From Rhodococcus sp. B50 (GTDB lineage: Bacteria; Actinomycetota; Actinomycetes; Mycobacteriales; Mycobacteriaceae): DNA of 64,000 nt. Position numbers and translations under genes: made by a program. The notes beneath the pieces are model-generated. The model did no database searches. It was not told the DNA's origin and saw only the letters and a list, made by a program, of their open reading frames with translations. The stretch lies in the NCBI RefSeq assembly GCF_013602415.1, contig NZ_WPAG02000002.1, positions 5,149,480 to 5,213,479 on the forward strand. The letters are read 5' to 3'. Shown one piece after another: positions 55,027-63,310 of this stretch (position 1 is its first letter; every line of letters starts with the position of its first letter).

Positions 55027-56265
55027 ATGACTTCGCTGCTCGAACCGCCCACCACCGCCGCCCCCAAGGTCGGTCGCCTCGTCGACCAGTTCGAGAAGGG
55101 CCTCGACGCCCCGATCTGCCTGACCTGGGAGTTGACCTACGCCTGCAATCTGTCGTGCGTGCACTGCCTGTCCTCGTCCGGCAAACGCGACCCGCGTGAA
55201 CTGTCGACCGAACAGTGCAAGGCGATCATCGACGAACTGCAGCGTATGCAGGTCTTCTACGTCAACATCGGCGGCGGTGAACCGACGGTGCGCTCGGACT
55301 TCTGGGAGCTCGTCGACTACGCCACCGAACACCAGGTGGGCGTGAAGTTCTCGACCAACGGGGTGCGCATCGACAAGAAGGTCGCTGCTCGCCTGGCCGC
55401 CTCCGACTACGTCGACGTGCAGATCTCCCTCGACGGCGCGACCGCTGAGGTCAACGACGCGGTGCGCGGGCCGGGCTCGTTCGCGATGGCCGTGCGCGCC
55501 CTGGAGAACCTGTCCGAGGCCGGTTTCCGCGATGCGAAGATCTCCGTGGTCGTCACGCGCCAGAATGTCGACCAGCTCGACGAGTTCAAGGCCCTCGCCG
55601 ACAAGTACGGTGCGACCCTGCGCATCACCCGGCTGCGCCCGTCGGGTCGCGCGGTGGACGTGTGGGACGATCTGCATCCCACCCACGAGCAGCAACGGCA
55701 GCTCTACGACTGGCTCGTCGCCCACGGCGAGGGTGTCCTGACGGGTGATTCGTTCTTCCACCTGTCCGCTTTCGGCGGTGAGGGTGGCGGCTCGCTGCCC
55801 GGGTTGAACCTGTGCGGCGCGGGACGGGTGGTGTGCCTGATCGACCCGGTCGGCGACGTCTACGCGTGCCCGTTCGCGATCCACGACAACTTCCTCGCCG
55901 GCAACATCCTCACCGACGGGGGGTTCTCCTCGGTGTGGAAGAACTCCGAGCTGTTCCGCGAACTGCGCGAGCCTCAGTCCGCCGGCGCATGCGCGTCGTG
56001 CAATTTCTACGACTCCTGCCGCGGCGGGTGCATGGCCGCGAAATTCTTCACCGGTCTGCCGATGGACGGCCCCGATCCCGAATGTGTGCAGGGCTACGGG
56101 CAATCCGCACTCGAGGGCGAACGCACCGTGCCGCAGTCGAGTGTCGACCACTCGCGTACCGGCAAACGCGCCGAGCGCCGCACCCCGGCCGCCCCCGTGC
56201 CGCTGACCCTGCTGACCAAACCCCCCGCCAAGTTCTGCGACGAGAACCCGCTCGCAGGTCTGTAG
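55027..56265 (+). CDS. mftC: Mycofactocin radical SAM maturase MftC
   Basis: 412 aa, ATG after GAAGGA. The radical SAM cluster motif is CNLSCVHC (about residues 39-46). GGGEPTVRSDF is the SAM-binding segment. The C-terminal SPASM domain has Cys residues in LNLCGAGRVVC, YACPFAIHDNF, CASCNFYDSCRGGC and PDPEC, enough for two extra [4Fe-4S] clusters. It decarboxylates and cross-links the Val-Tyr end of MftA. It is co-transcribed with mftAB and mftD. Confidence 0.96.
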   Translation: MTSLLEPPTTAAPKVGRLVDQFEKGLDAPICLTWELTYACNLSCVHCLSSSGKRDPRELSTEQCKAIIDELQRMQVFYVNIGGGEPTVRSDFWELVDYATEHQVGVKFSTNGVRIDKKVAARLAASDYVDVQISLDGATAEVNDAVRGPGSFAMAVRALENLSEAGFRDAKISVVVTRQNVDQLDEFKALADKYGATLRITRLRPSGRAVDVWDDLHPTHEQQRQLYDWLVAHGEGVLTGDSFFHLSAFGGEGGGSLPGLNLCGAGRVVCLIDPVGDVYACPFAIHDNFLAGNILTDGGFSSVWKNSELFRELREPQSAGACASCNFYDSCRGGCMAAKFFTGLPMDGPDPECVQGYGQSALEGERTVPQSSVDHSRTGKRAERRTPAAPVPLTLLTKPPAKFCDENPLAGL

Positions 56266-56283
56266 ATTTCGAGGAGACTCGTC

Positions 56284-57492
56284 ATGGCCAAACCTTCCTG
56301 GTTGAAGAACCCCTGGGCGACCGACCCGTGGTTCGAGACCGTCGCGGTCGCGCAGCAACGCGCGCGTAAGCGTCTGCCCAAGTCCGTATACGGCGCCCTG
56401 GTCGCCGGGTCCGAGGCCGGTATCACGGTCGACGACAACACCACAGCTTTCCGCGAACTCGGTTTCGCCCCGCATGTGGCGGGACTGTCCGACAAGCGCG
56501 AGATGGGCACGACCATCATGGGCCAGAACGTGTCGCTGCCCGTGATGATCTCGCCGACCGGCGTGCAGGCCGTGCACCCGGACGGGGAGGTCGCCGTGGC
56601 CCGCGCCGCCGCAGCACGCGGCACCGCGATGGGATTGAGTTCGTTCGCCTCGAAGTCCGTCGAGGAGGTCGCGGCGGTCAACGACAAGACCTTCTTCCAG
56701 ATGTACTGGGTGGGCAGCCGCGATGTGCTGATCCAGCGCATGGAACGCGCCCGCGCCGCCGGCGCGAAGGGTCTGATCATGACCCTGGACTGGTCGTTCT
56801 CCAACGGCCGAGACTGGGGCAGCCCGGCGATCCCGGAGCGGATGAACCTCGAGGCGATGATCAAGTTCGCGCCCGAGGGCATCACCCGCCCGAAGTGGAT
56901 GCTCGAATGGGCCCGGTCGTTCGGACTGCCGGATCTGACCACCCCGAATCTGACCCCGCCCGGTGGGCAGGCCCCGACCTTCTTCGGCGCCTACGGCGAG
57001 TGGATGACCACCCCGCTGCCGACCTGGGAGGATGTCGCGTGGCTGCGCGAACAGTGGGGTGATGCGCCGTTCATGCTCAAGGGTGTGATGCGGGTCGACG
57101 ATGCCAAGCGCGCCGTCGATGCCGGGGTCACCGCGATCTCGGTGTCCAATCACGGCGGCAACAATCTCGACGGCACCCCGGCGCCGATCCGGGCGTTGCC
57201 GGCGATCGCCGAGGCGGTGGGCAAGGATGTCGAGGTGCTGCTCGACGGTGGCATCCGTCGCGGCAGCGATGTCGTCAAGGCCGTCGCGCTCGGTGCGAGG
57301 GCGGTGCTCATCGGCCGCGCCTACTTGTGGGGTCTGGCGGCGAACGGTCAGGCCGGTGTGGAGAACGTCCTCGACATCCTGTCCGGCGGAATCGGTTCCG
57401 CCCTGATGGGCCTGGGCAAGAACTCGATCCACGAGCTGACCCCGGACGATGTGTTCGTGCCGGACGGGTTCCGCCGCGACCTCGGCATCTGA
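56284..57492 (+). CDS. mftD: Pre-mycofactocin synthase MftD (FMN alpha-hydroxy-acid dehydrogenase family)
   Basis: 402 aa, ATG after GAGGAG. It has the FMN-binding TIM barrel of glycolate/lactate oxidases. The catalytic segment, usually S-N-H-G-G-R-Q-L-D-G, reads SNHGGNNLDGTPAP here (about residues 284-297). The active-site Arg is thus Asn, consistent with MftD oxidising an amine rather than a hydroxy acid. LDGGIRRGSDVVKAVALGA binds FMN phosphate. It oxidises the MftE-released core (AHDP) to pre-mycofactocin. Confidence 0.95.
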   Translation: MAKPSWLKNPWATDPWFETVAVAQQRARKRLPKSVYGALVAGSEAGITVDDNTTAFRELGFAPHVAGLSDKREMGTTIMGQNVSLPVMISPTGVQAVHPDGEVAVARAAAARGTAMGLSSFASKSVEEVAAVNDKTFFQMYWVGSRDVLIQRMERARAAGAKGLIMTLDWSFSNGRDWGSPAIPERMNLEAMIKFAPEGITRPKWMLEWARSFGLPDLTTPNLTPPGGQAPTFFGAYGEWMTTPLPTWEDVAWLREQWGDAPFMLKGVMRVDDAKRAVDAGVTAISVSNHGGNNLDGTPAPIRALPAIAEAVGKDVEVLLDGGIRRGSDVVKAVALGARAVLIGRAYLWGLAANGQAGVENVLDILSGGIGSALMGLGKNSIHELTPDDVFVPDGFRRDLGI

Positions 57493-57505
57493 CCGAACAG
57501 ACGGT

Positions 57506-59404
57506 ATGAGCCCCGCGCTCACCGAACCGATCACCCTCGCCGGACGCACTGCTCCGACGAGGGTGATCTTCGGTCCGCATGTCACGAATCTCGGTGACGG
57601 ACGGTCGTTCTCGGACCGGCACATCGCGTACTACGCGCGACGTGCTCACGGTGGGTGCGGGATCGTCGTGACGGAGACCGCGTCGGTGCACCCGCTCGAC
57701 CACCCCTACGAACGCGCGCCGCTCGCCGAACACTGTGGCGGCGGATACCGGCGGGTCGCCGAAGCCTGCCGTCCGCACGGCACACTCGTGCTCGCCGGCC
57801 TCGGTCATCGCGGCCTGCAGGGATCGAGCGCGTGGACCCGGGCGCCGTTGTGGGCGCCTTCGCGTGTGCCGGATCCGGCGACACGCGAACTCCCCGCCGA
57901 GATGTCCGAGCACGAGATCACAGAACTCGTGGAGTCCTTCGCCCGTGCTGCCGCCGTCGCCGTGGCCGCGGATCTCGACGGGGTGGAACTCGACGCCGGC
58001 CCGACTTCGCTGCTGCGGCAGTTCCTCTCGGGACTGACCAATCACCGCGACGACGGATACGGCGACGACCGGTTGCGCCTGCTCCGCGAGGTGATCGTCG
58101 CGGTCCGTGCGCAGCTCGGTGCGGACCGCGTTCTCGCACTGCGACTCTCGTGCGACGAGAACGCGCCGTGGGCGGGCGTCACTCCCGACCTCGCCGCCGG
58201 ATATGTTTCCGCGACCGCCCCGGCGATCGACCTGCTCACCGTGGTGCGCGGCGGGTTGTTCTCTCCCGAGTCGTACCGGCCCGACGCGCACGTCCCGGCC
58301 GGGTTCAACGACGAATTGTGTCGGCGCATTCGGGAGGAAGCCGGTAGTGCGGTCCCGATCGTGTTGCAGGGCAGCATCGTCGATGTCGGACACGCGCAAC
58401 GCGCGCTCGACGGCGGTACGTGCGATCTGGTCGAGATGACCCGCGCTCAGATCGCCGACCCCGACCTCGTCGAGGCCGTCCGCCGTGGTCGCCGGCCGCG
58501 TCCCTGCCTGCGCTGCAACCAGGCATGCCTCGTCGACGACTTCCACAATCCGGTCGTGGGTTGCATCGCGAACCCGGAGGCGGGCGACGAGACACGGCAT
58601 CCGTCCGAACCGGCAGTCGCCGCTCGCGACGTGCTCGTGGTGGGTGCCGGGCCGGGCGGCCTGGAAGCGGCACATGTGGCGGCGACACGCGGTCACCGTG
58701 TCGTCCTGGTCGAGGCGACGAACAGGGTCGGTGGCACGGCCGCCGCGGTCTCACACGGCCGCCCCGGCCTCGCGGCGCTCGTCGACTGGCTCGAACAGCA
58801 GTGCCGCGAGTCCGGTGTCGACATCCGCACCGGCACCGAGGCCGGCGACGCCGATATCGAGGACGCGCTCGCCGACGGACATGTGGTCGTGCAGGCCACC
58901 GGCGGGATTCCTCGTCCACCGGCCTTTCCTGTGACCGTGCCCGAGAACTACGCGACCGCGGTGGAGGTGTTGGCGGGGATCCGCCCGCCGACGCAGCGAG
59001 CGGTGGTGTGGGATCCGCTGGGTGGTCCGGTGGCGAGCGCCGTCGTCGACCGTCTCGTGGAAGACGGTGTGGAGGTCCATTACGCGACGAGCGACCTCGT
59101 CGCCGGATCACGCCTCGCGCCGACAGGCGATCTCGTCGCTTTCGACGCCCGGATGCAGCGGGCGGGCGTGACGAGACATCTCGGGCGCCGGGTCGGTTCG
59201 GTCGACGCCGACGGGATCATGCTCGTCGACCGTGTATCCGGGGAGACCACGCCGGTTTCGGGTGCCGTCCTGGTCGATTGCGCACCGTTGTTGCCGGGCG
59301 AAGTAGGCGAACGGCCGGGGGTGTGGTCGATCGGGGATCGGGTGGCCCCGAGAACGATGCGCGACGCGATCCGCGAGGGACACCGGGTGGCCGTGGCGCT
59401 GTAA
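57506..59404 (+). CDS. Mycofactocin-system OYE/FadH-like oxidoreductase 1
   Basis: 632 aa from the ATG at 57506, 13 bases after mftD. An OYE-type FMN barrel (residues 1-350) is followed by an FAD/NAD-binding part as in 2,4-dienoyl-CoA reductase. The [4Fe-4S] ligands are present (PCLRCNQAC then GC 11 residues on), as is DVLVVGAGPGGLEAAHVAA. The site that in FadH reads GY-LLxQFL reads TS-LLRQFL, so the active-site Tyr is Ser. It is found as a regular companion of mft genes; substrate unknown. Confidence 0.88.
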   Translation: MSPALTEPITLAGRTAPTRVIFGPHVTNLGDGRSFSDRHIAYYARRAHGGCGIVVTETASVHPLDHPYERAPLAEHCGGGYRRVAEACRPHGTLVLAGLGHRGLQGSSAWTRAPLWAPSRVPDPATRELPAEMSEHEITELVESFARAAAVAVAADLDGVELDAGPTSLLRQFLSGLTNHRDDGYGDDRLRLLREVIVAVRAQLGADRVLALRLSCDENAPWAGVTPDLAAGYVSATAPAIDLLTVVRGGLFSPESYRPDAHVPAGFNDELCRRIREEAGSAVPIVLQGSIVDVGHAQRALDGGTCDLVEMTRAQIADPDLVEAVRRGRRPRPCLRCNQACLVDDFHNPVVGCIANPEAGDETRHPSEPAVAARDVLVVGAGPGGLEAAHVAATRGHRVVLVEATNRVGGTAAAVSHGRPGLAALVDWLEQQCRESGVDIRTGTEAGDADIEDALADGHVVVQATGGIPRPPAFPVTVPENYATAVEVLAGIRPPTQRAVVWDPLGGPVASAVVDRLVEDGVEVHYATSDLVAGSRLAPTGDLVAFDARMQRAGVTRHLGRRVGSVDADGIMLVDRVSGETTPVSGAVLVDCAPLLPGEVGERPGVWSIGDRVAPRTMRDAIREGHRVAVAL

Positions 59405-59416
59405 CGTGAGGCAGAC

Positions 59417-59430
59417 TGAAACTTGTTCTA
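59417..59430. promoter_or_regulatory. KstR-type operator before the mycofactocin SDR gene
   Basis: TGAAACTTGTTCTA fits the KstR consensus TnnAACnnGTTnnA at every fixed base. It lies 25 bases before the SDR ATG and 12 after the preceding stop, where it would cover a promoter. Compare the perfect site before kshB in this window. Confidence 0.55.
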
Positions 59431-59455
59431 CTCTGGGTCGACGGGAAGGGCCGAC

Positions 59456-60268
59456 ATGGGAGATTTCGACGGCAAGGTCGTCTTCATCACCGGGATCGCA
59501 CGCGGGCAGGGCCGCAACCACGCCATCCGGTTCGCGCGCGAGGGTGCGTCCGTCATCGGCGTCGACATCGCAGCCCCGGTCTCGGAGTACATCACGTACG
59601 AGCAGGCCACCGAGGACGACTTCCACGAGACGGTCCGGCTCGTCGAGGAGGCCGGTGGCAAGATCCTGGCGCGCATCGCGGACGTCCGCGACAGCGTGGC
59701 GCTGAAGGCCGTCGTCGACGAGGGGGTCGCCCAGTTCGGGCGGCTCGACGTGGTGGTCGCCAACGCCGGTATCTGTACCTGGAACCGCTTCTGGGAGATG
59801 CCCGACGACCAGTTCGAAGAGTTGATCGACATCAACCTCACCGGTGTCTTCAAGACCCTCAAGGCCGCGGCGCCCGCCATGATCGAGGCCGGCAACGGCG
59901 GGTCGATCATCGTCGTCAGCTCGGTGGCGGGTCTCAAGGCGATGCCCGGTCAGATCAACTATGCAGCAGCGAAATTCGGCCTCGTCGGTATCACGCAGGC
60001 AGCGGCGAAGGAACTCGGTCCCTACCGCATCCGGGTCAACTCCATCCACCCCTACGGTGTGAACACCCCGATGGGCACCGACGTCAGCGTCCTGAAACTG
60101 TTCGAGAAGAACCCCTCGTGGGGCCCGAACTTCGTTCCCATCCTCACCGAGAAGCCCGCGGCCGATCCCGACGACATCTCGGAGACCGTGCTGTTCCTCG
60201 CCAGTGATCGTGCGTCCACCATCACCGGCAGCCAGATGGCCATCGATCAGGGCAACTCGAAGGTCTGA
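59456..60268 (+). CDS. Mycofactocin-coupled short-chain dehydrogenase
   Basis: 270 aa from the ATG at 59456, preceded by GGAAGGG. Nucleotide motif FITGIARGQGRNHAIRFA (residues 10-27), NAG motif VVANAGICTW, catalytic Ser in VVSSVAG and the YxxxK motif YAAAK. The long insertion after the first Rossmann strand (about residues 38-65) and G-I-A-R-G-Q-G-R-N-H are typical of mycofactocin-coupled SDRs (carveol dehydrogenase group), which trap NAD. Likely substrate is a secondary alcohol. It lies between the two OYE-like genes and has its own possible operator. Confidence 0.93.
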   Translation: MGDFDGKVVFITGIARGQGRNHAIRFAREGASVIGVDIAAPVSEYITYEQATEDDFHETVRLVEEAGGKILARIADVRDSVALKAVVDEGVAQFGRLDVVVANAGICTWNRFWEMPDDQFEELIDINLTGVFKTLKAAAPAMIEAGNGGSIIVVSSVAGLKAMPGQINYAAAKFGLVGITQAAAKELGPYRIRVNSIHPYGVNTPMGTDVSVLKLFEKNPSWGPNFVPILTEKPAADPDDISETVLFLASDRASTITGSQMAIDQGNSKV

Positions 60269-60270
60269 CC

Positions 60271-62229
60271 ATGACGCGCACAGGGACCGGCACCGTTCCA
60301 CACGCGACGTTGCGAATCGGTCCGGTCACCCTGCGCAACCGCATCGTCTTCCCGGCGCACCTGACCAACTTCTCGGTCGACGGCTCCGTCACCGACCGGC
60401 ACATCGCGTACTACGAAGCACGGGCACGCGGTGGCGCGGCGATGATCGTCACCGAGGAACACACCGTGCACCCCTCGGACCGGCCGTACGAGAAGCTGAT
60501 CCGCGGCTGGGATCCGGATGTCGTCACCGGCTACCGCCGGCTCACCGACGCCGTGCACCGGCACGGCACGCGGATCCTCGCGCAGCTCAACCACAACGGC
60601 GCGCAGGGCACCTCGATGTACACCGGGTGGCCGCTGTGGGCGCCGAGCCCGGAACCCGACCCGCTCTTCCGCGAGGTTCCGCGCGTCGTGGGGGAATCCG
60701 AGATCGCCGAACTCGTCGCGGGCTACGCCGACGTCGCCCGCCGTTGCGCCGACGGCGGTTTCGACGGTGTCGAGATCCAGTGCTCCCAGGCCTCGATCCT
60801 GCGTGCCTTCCTCGCACGCGCGACGAACCGTCGCACCGACCACTACGGCGGAGATCTCGCGGGGCGGGCCCGCCTGCTGCTCGAGGTCGTGGCCGCCGTG
60901 AGACGGGTCCTCGGCGGCGACCGTGTCGTGGGGGTGCGTCTGACGGGCCACGACGGCACCGACGGCGGTGTCGGTATCGACGACGCCGTGCAGGTCGCGC
61001 GGATGCTCGAGGCGAGCGGCGACGTCGACTACCTCAACACGTCCGTCGGCGTCGCGACCGAGACGTTGCATCTGGTCGAAGCCCCGATGTCCACCCCGCA
61101 CGGCTACTCGCTGTTCGTGCCCGACGCGATCCGGGCCGCGGTGTCGCTGCCGGTCGTCGGGGTCGGGCGCTTCACCCGACCCGAACAGGTCGGTGCGGCG
61201 CTCTCCGACGGAGTGTGTGATCTCGTCGGCGCGGTACGGGCGCAGATCGCCGATCCGGACTTCGCGAACAGGGTGCTCTCCGGACGCGGCGATGAGATAC
61301 GGCCGTGCATCGGCTGCAACCAGGAGTGCATCGGCCGGGTCGGGCTCAACCGTCCCATCTCGTGCGCGGTCAATCCCCACGCCGGCCACGAATCCGACGG
61401 ACCCGCCGCGATCGCTGCGCCGCAGCGGGTCGTCGTGGTCGGTGGCGGACCGGCGGGATTGCAGGCAGCGGCAACGGCTGCTACCCACGGGCATTCGGTC
61501 GTCCTGCTCGAACGGAACCGCCACACCGGCGGTCAGATCCGCGAGGCGGCCGTCGCACCGCACCGCGCCGAACTGCTCGGCGCGGTGACCCACCTCGACG
61601 CCGAGTGCCATCGCCGGGGAGTGGAGTTCCGCATGGGTGCGGCCGTCGATGTGCGGATGCTGCGGGCGCTGGCACCCGACGTCGTGATCGTCGCGACAGG
61701 AGCGCGGCCACGCCGGCCCGCCTGGGCGGGTTCGTCGGCGCGGGTGAGCGACGTGCGGGACGTGCTCACCGGTCGCGCCACGCCCTCCGGACGCGTCCTC
61801 GTGGCCGACGATCTCGGGTTCCATCAGGCGACGTCGGTCGCCGAGCTGCTGGCCGACCGGGGGTGCGCCGTGACGGTGTGCACGCCGGGGATGGTCGTGG
61901 GCCAGGACCTCGGTCCGACGCTCGAGCTCGACGGCTGGCTGCGCCGAGCTCACGACAAGCGGATCGGACGGGTCACCGGCGTCGCCGTCGGCGGTGTCGT
62001 GGACCTACCGGACGGCACCGAGGTCGCCCTGGTCCACCACGCGACCGGCGAGCGGACGACGCTCACGGTGGACGCGGTCGTCGTCGCCGCACATCAGGAG
62101 CCCGTCGACGAGCTGTGGCACGAGCTCTCGGAATGCGGCACGAGGGTGATCCGCGTGGGCGACGCGGTGACGCCCCGGCGCCTGCACGCTGCGGTCCTCG
62201 AGGGTGACCGGGCCGCCAGGGAGCTCTAG
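60271..62229 (+). CDS. Mycofactocin-system OYE/FadH-like oxidoreductase 2
   Basis: 652 aa, ATG 2 bases after the SDR stop. It is a paralogue of 57506-59404 with the same order: FMN barrel, [4Fe-4S] Cys set (PCIGCNQEC then SC 11 residues later), and FAD motif VVVVGGGPAGLQAAATAA. The HYGG and TNRR segments of the OYE barrel are normal. The active-site Tyr of FadH is again replaced (AS-ILRAFL). It may feed electrons to or from mycofactocin or act on an unsaturated product of the SDR. Converges with the GNAT gene. Confidence 0.88.
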   Translation: MTRTGTGTVPHATLRIGPVTLRNRIVFPAHLTNFSVDGSVTDRHIAYYEARARGGAAMIVTEEHTVHPSDRPYEKLIRGWDPDVVTGYRRLTDAVHRHGTRILAQLNHNGAQGTSMYTGWPLWAPSPEPDPLFREVPRVVGESEIAELVAGYADVARRCADGGFDGVEIQCSQASILRAFLARATNRRTDHYGGDLAGRARLLLEVVAAVRRVLGGDRVVGVRLTGHDGTDGGVGIDDAVQVARMLEASGDVDYLNTSVGVATETLHLVEAPMSTPHGYSLFVPDAIRAAVSLPVVGVGRFTRPEQVGAALSDGVCDLVGAVRAQIADPDFANRVLSGRGDEIRPCIGCNQECIGRVGLNRPISCAVNPHAGHESDGPAAIAAPQRVVVVGGGPAGLQAAATAATHGHSVVLLERNRHTGGQIREAAVAPHRAELLGAVTHLDAECHRRGVEFRMGAAVDVRMLRALAPDVVIVATGARPRRPAWAGSSARVSDVRDVLTGRATPSGRVLVADDLGFHQATSVAELLADRGCAVTVCTPGMVVGQDLGPTLELDGWLRRAHDKRIGRVTGVAVGGVVDLPDGTEVALVHHATGERTTLTVDAVVVAAHQEPVDELWHELSECGTRVIRVGDAVTPRRLHAAVLEGDRAAREL

Positions 62230-62232
62230 CTT

Positions 62233-63216
62233 CTACGTCTCCAGTTCGCGGCGCATGACGATTCGCGGCCACCGGTCGAGGCCGTGCCTGCGTTCCTCCG
62301 TTCGGATCCGTGCGAGAGCGGCGGAGAGGGCATCGTCCGCGACCGTCCGGAAACCGAGACGCGCGTAGTAAGGGCCGTTCCACGGCACGTCGCGGTAGGT
62401 GGTGAGCGACAGGGATCCGAAGCCGGCGTCCCGCGCCCATCCCGCGACGTGCGCGAGCAACATGCGACCGATCCCGCGACGCGCGTGGTCGGGATGGACC
62501 GATACCTGTTCGATATGGACGCCGTCGTCGACGATGTCGGCCACGAGATACGCGACCGGGAGCCCACCTTCGTCGGACCACACCCAGCAGCGACCAGCGT
62601 CCCGGTGGACGCGCAGATCGTCGACGGACGGGGGATCGTCGTCGGCCACGAAGGTCATGCCGATCTCGGCGAAGGGCTTCCCCGCCGCGCGCTCGATCTC
62701 CTGCAGCTCCGGCAGGTCGTCGTCGGTGGCGAGGCGGATCGGCGGCAGACTCTTGCAGTAGTACATCGCCGTCGGCGAGTGCGAGTAGAGGCCGAAGCGC
62801 TCGGACATCGGTACGTATCCGGCCTTCGCGTACAGCGCGATCGCCTCGGGTTGTTCGCTGCCCGTCTCGAGGACCATGCGACGACGACCGGCATCGGTCG
62901 CGGTCCGCTCGAGCGCGCCCAGCACCCGCTCCGCCACACCGCGACGCCGCATGCTCGCACGCACGTACATCCGTTTGATCTCGGCGTCCTCGTCGCGCAG
63001 TCCTCGATGCGAGGGCTCCGGTGCGCGCCAACCACCGATCCCGGCCGGAATCCGGTCGGTCAGCGCCAGGAGGAACACGCCGCGCGGCGGCTGGAATTCG
63101 TGCGGCGACAGTTCGGTGTCGTCGGGTCCGCCGTACCTCCGGACGTATTCGAGCTGGACCTCGCCGATGAGGTCCTGCACGTCCGGATCGTCCAGCGGAC
63201 GAGGTTCGATCAGCAC
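62233..63216 (-). CDS. Tandem GNAT acetyltransferase-like protein
   Basis: 327 aa from the GTG at 63216; the open frame extends to 63303 without a better start. Two GNAT domains: the first (about residues 1-155) carries IKRMYVRASMRRRGVAERVLGALE, the second (about 160-327) carries IEQVSVHPDHARRGIGRMLLAHV, each with the acetyl-CoA loop R/Q-x-x-G-x-G/A. The two-domain plan resembles mycothiol synthase MshD. It is the only minus-strand gene inside the mft biosynthetic run. The substrate is unknown; a mycofactocin-related acylation is possible. Confidence 0.8.
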   Translation of the reverse strand: MLIEPRPLDDPDVQDLIGEVQLEYVRRYGGPDDTELSPHEFQPPRGVFLLALTDRIPAGIGGWRAPEPSHRGLRDEDAEIKRMYVRASMRRRGVAERVLGALERTATDAGRRRMVLETGSEQPEAIALYAKAGYVPMSERFGLYSHSPTAMYYCKSLPPIRLATDDDLPELQEIERAAGKPFAEIGMTFVADDDPPSVDDLRVHRDAGRCWVWSDEGGLPVAYLVADIVDDGVHIEQVSVHPDHARRGIGRMLLAHVAGWARDAGFGSLSLTTYRDVPWNGPYYARLGFRTVADDALSAALARIRTEERRHGLDRWPRIVMRRELET

Positions 63217-63274
63217 CGGGAAAGCGTACCGATCCGATCCCGGTGTCCGGGCGGACCTGCCGGGACCTCCGGGT

Positions 63275-63303
63275 TTCGTGCATGCCCGCCAAACCCTTAG
63301 CAT
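63275..63303 (+). promoter_or_regulatory. Possible promoter of mftE, giving a leaderless transcript
   Basis: TTCGTG (63275-63280) and TAGCAT (63298-63303) are 17 bases apart. Start of transcription would fall at about 63310-63311, at or next to the mftE GTG. Confidence 0.4.
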
Positions 63304-63310
63304 CGGAGCG

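Noticed and set aside
54934..57624. Minus-strand frame of about 900 codons opposite mftC and mftD
   Set aside because: It mirrors the codon pattern of two well-supported mft genes and has no recognisable protein features.
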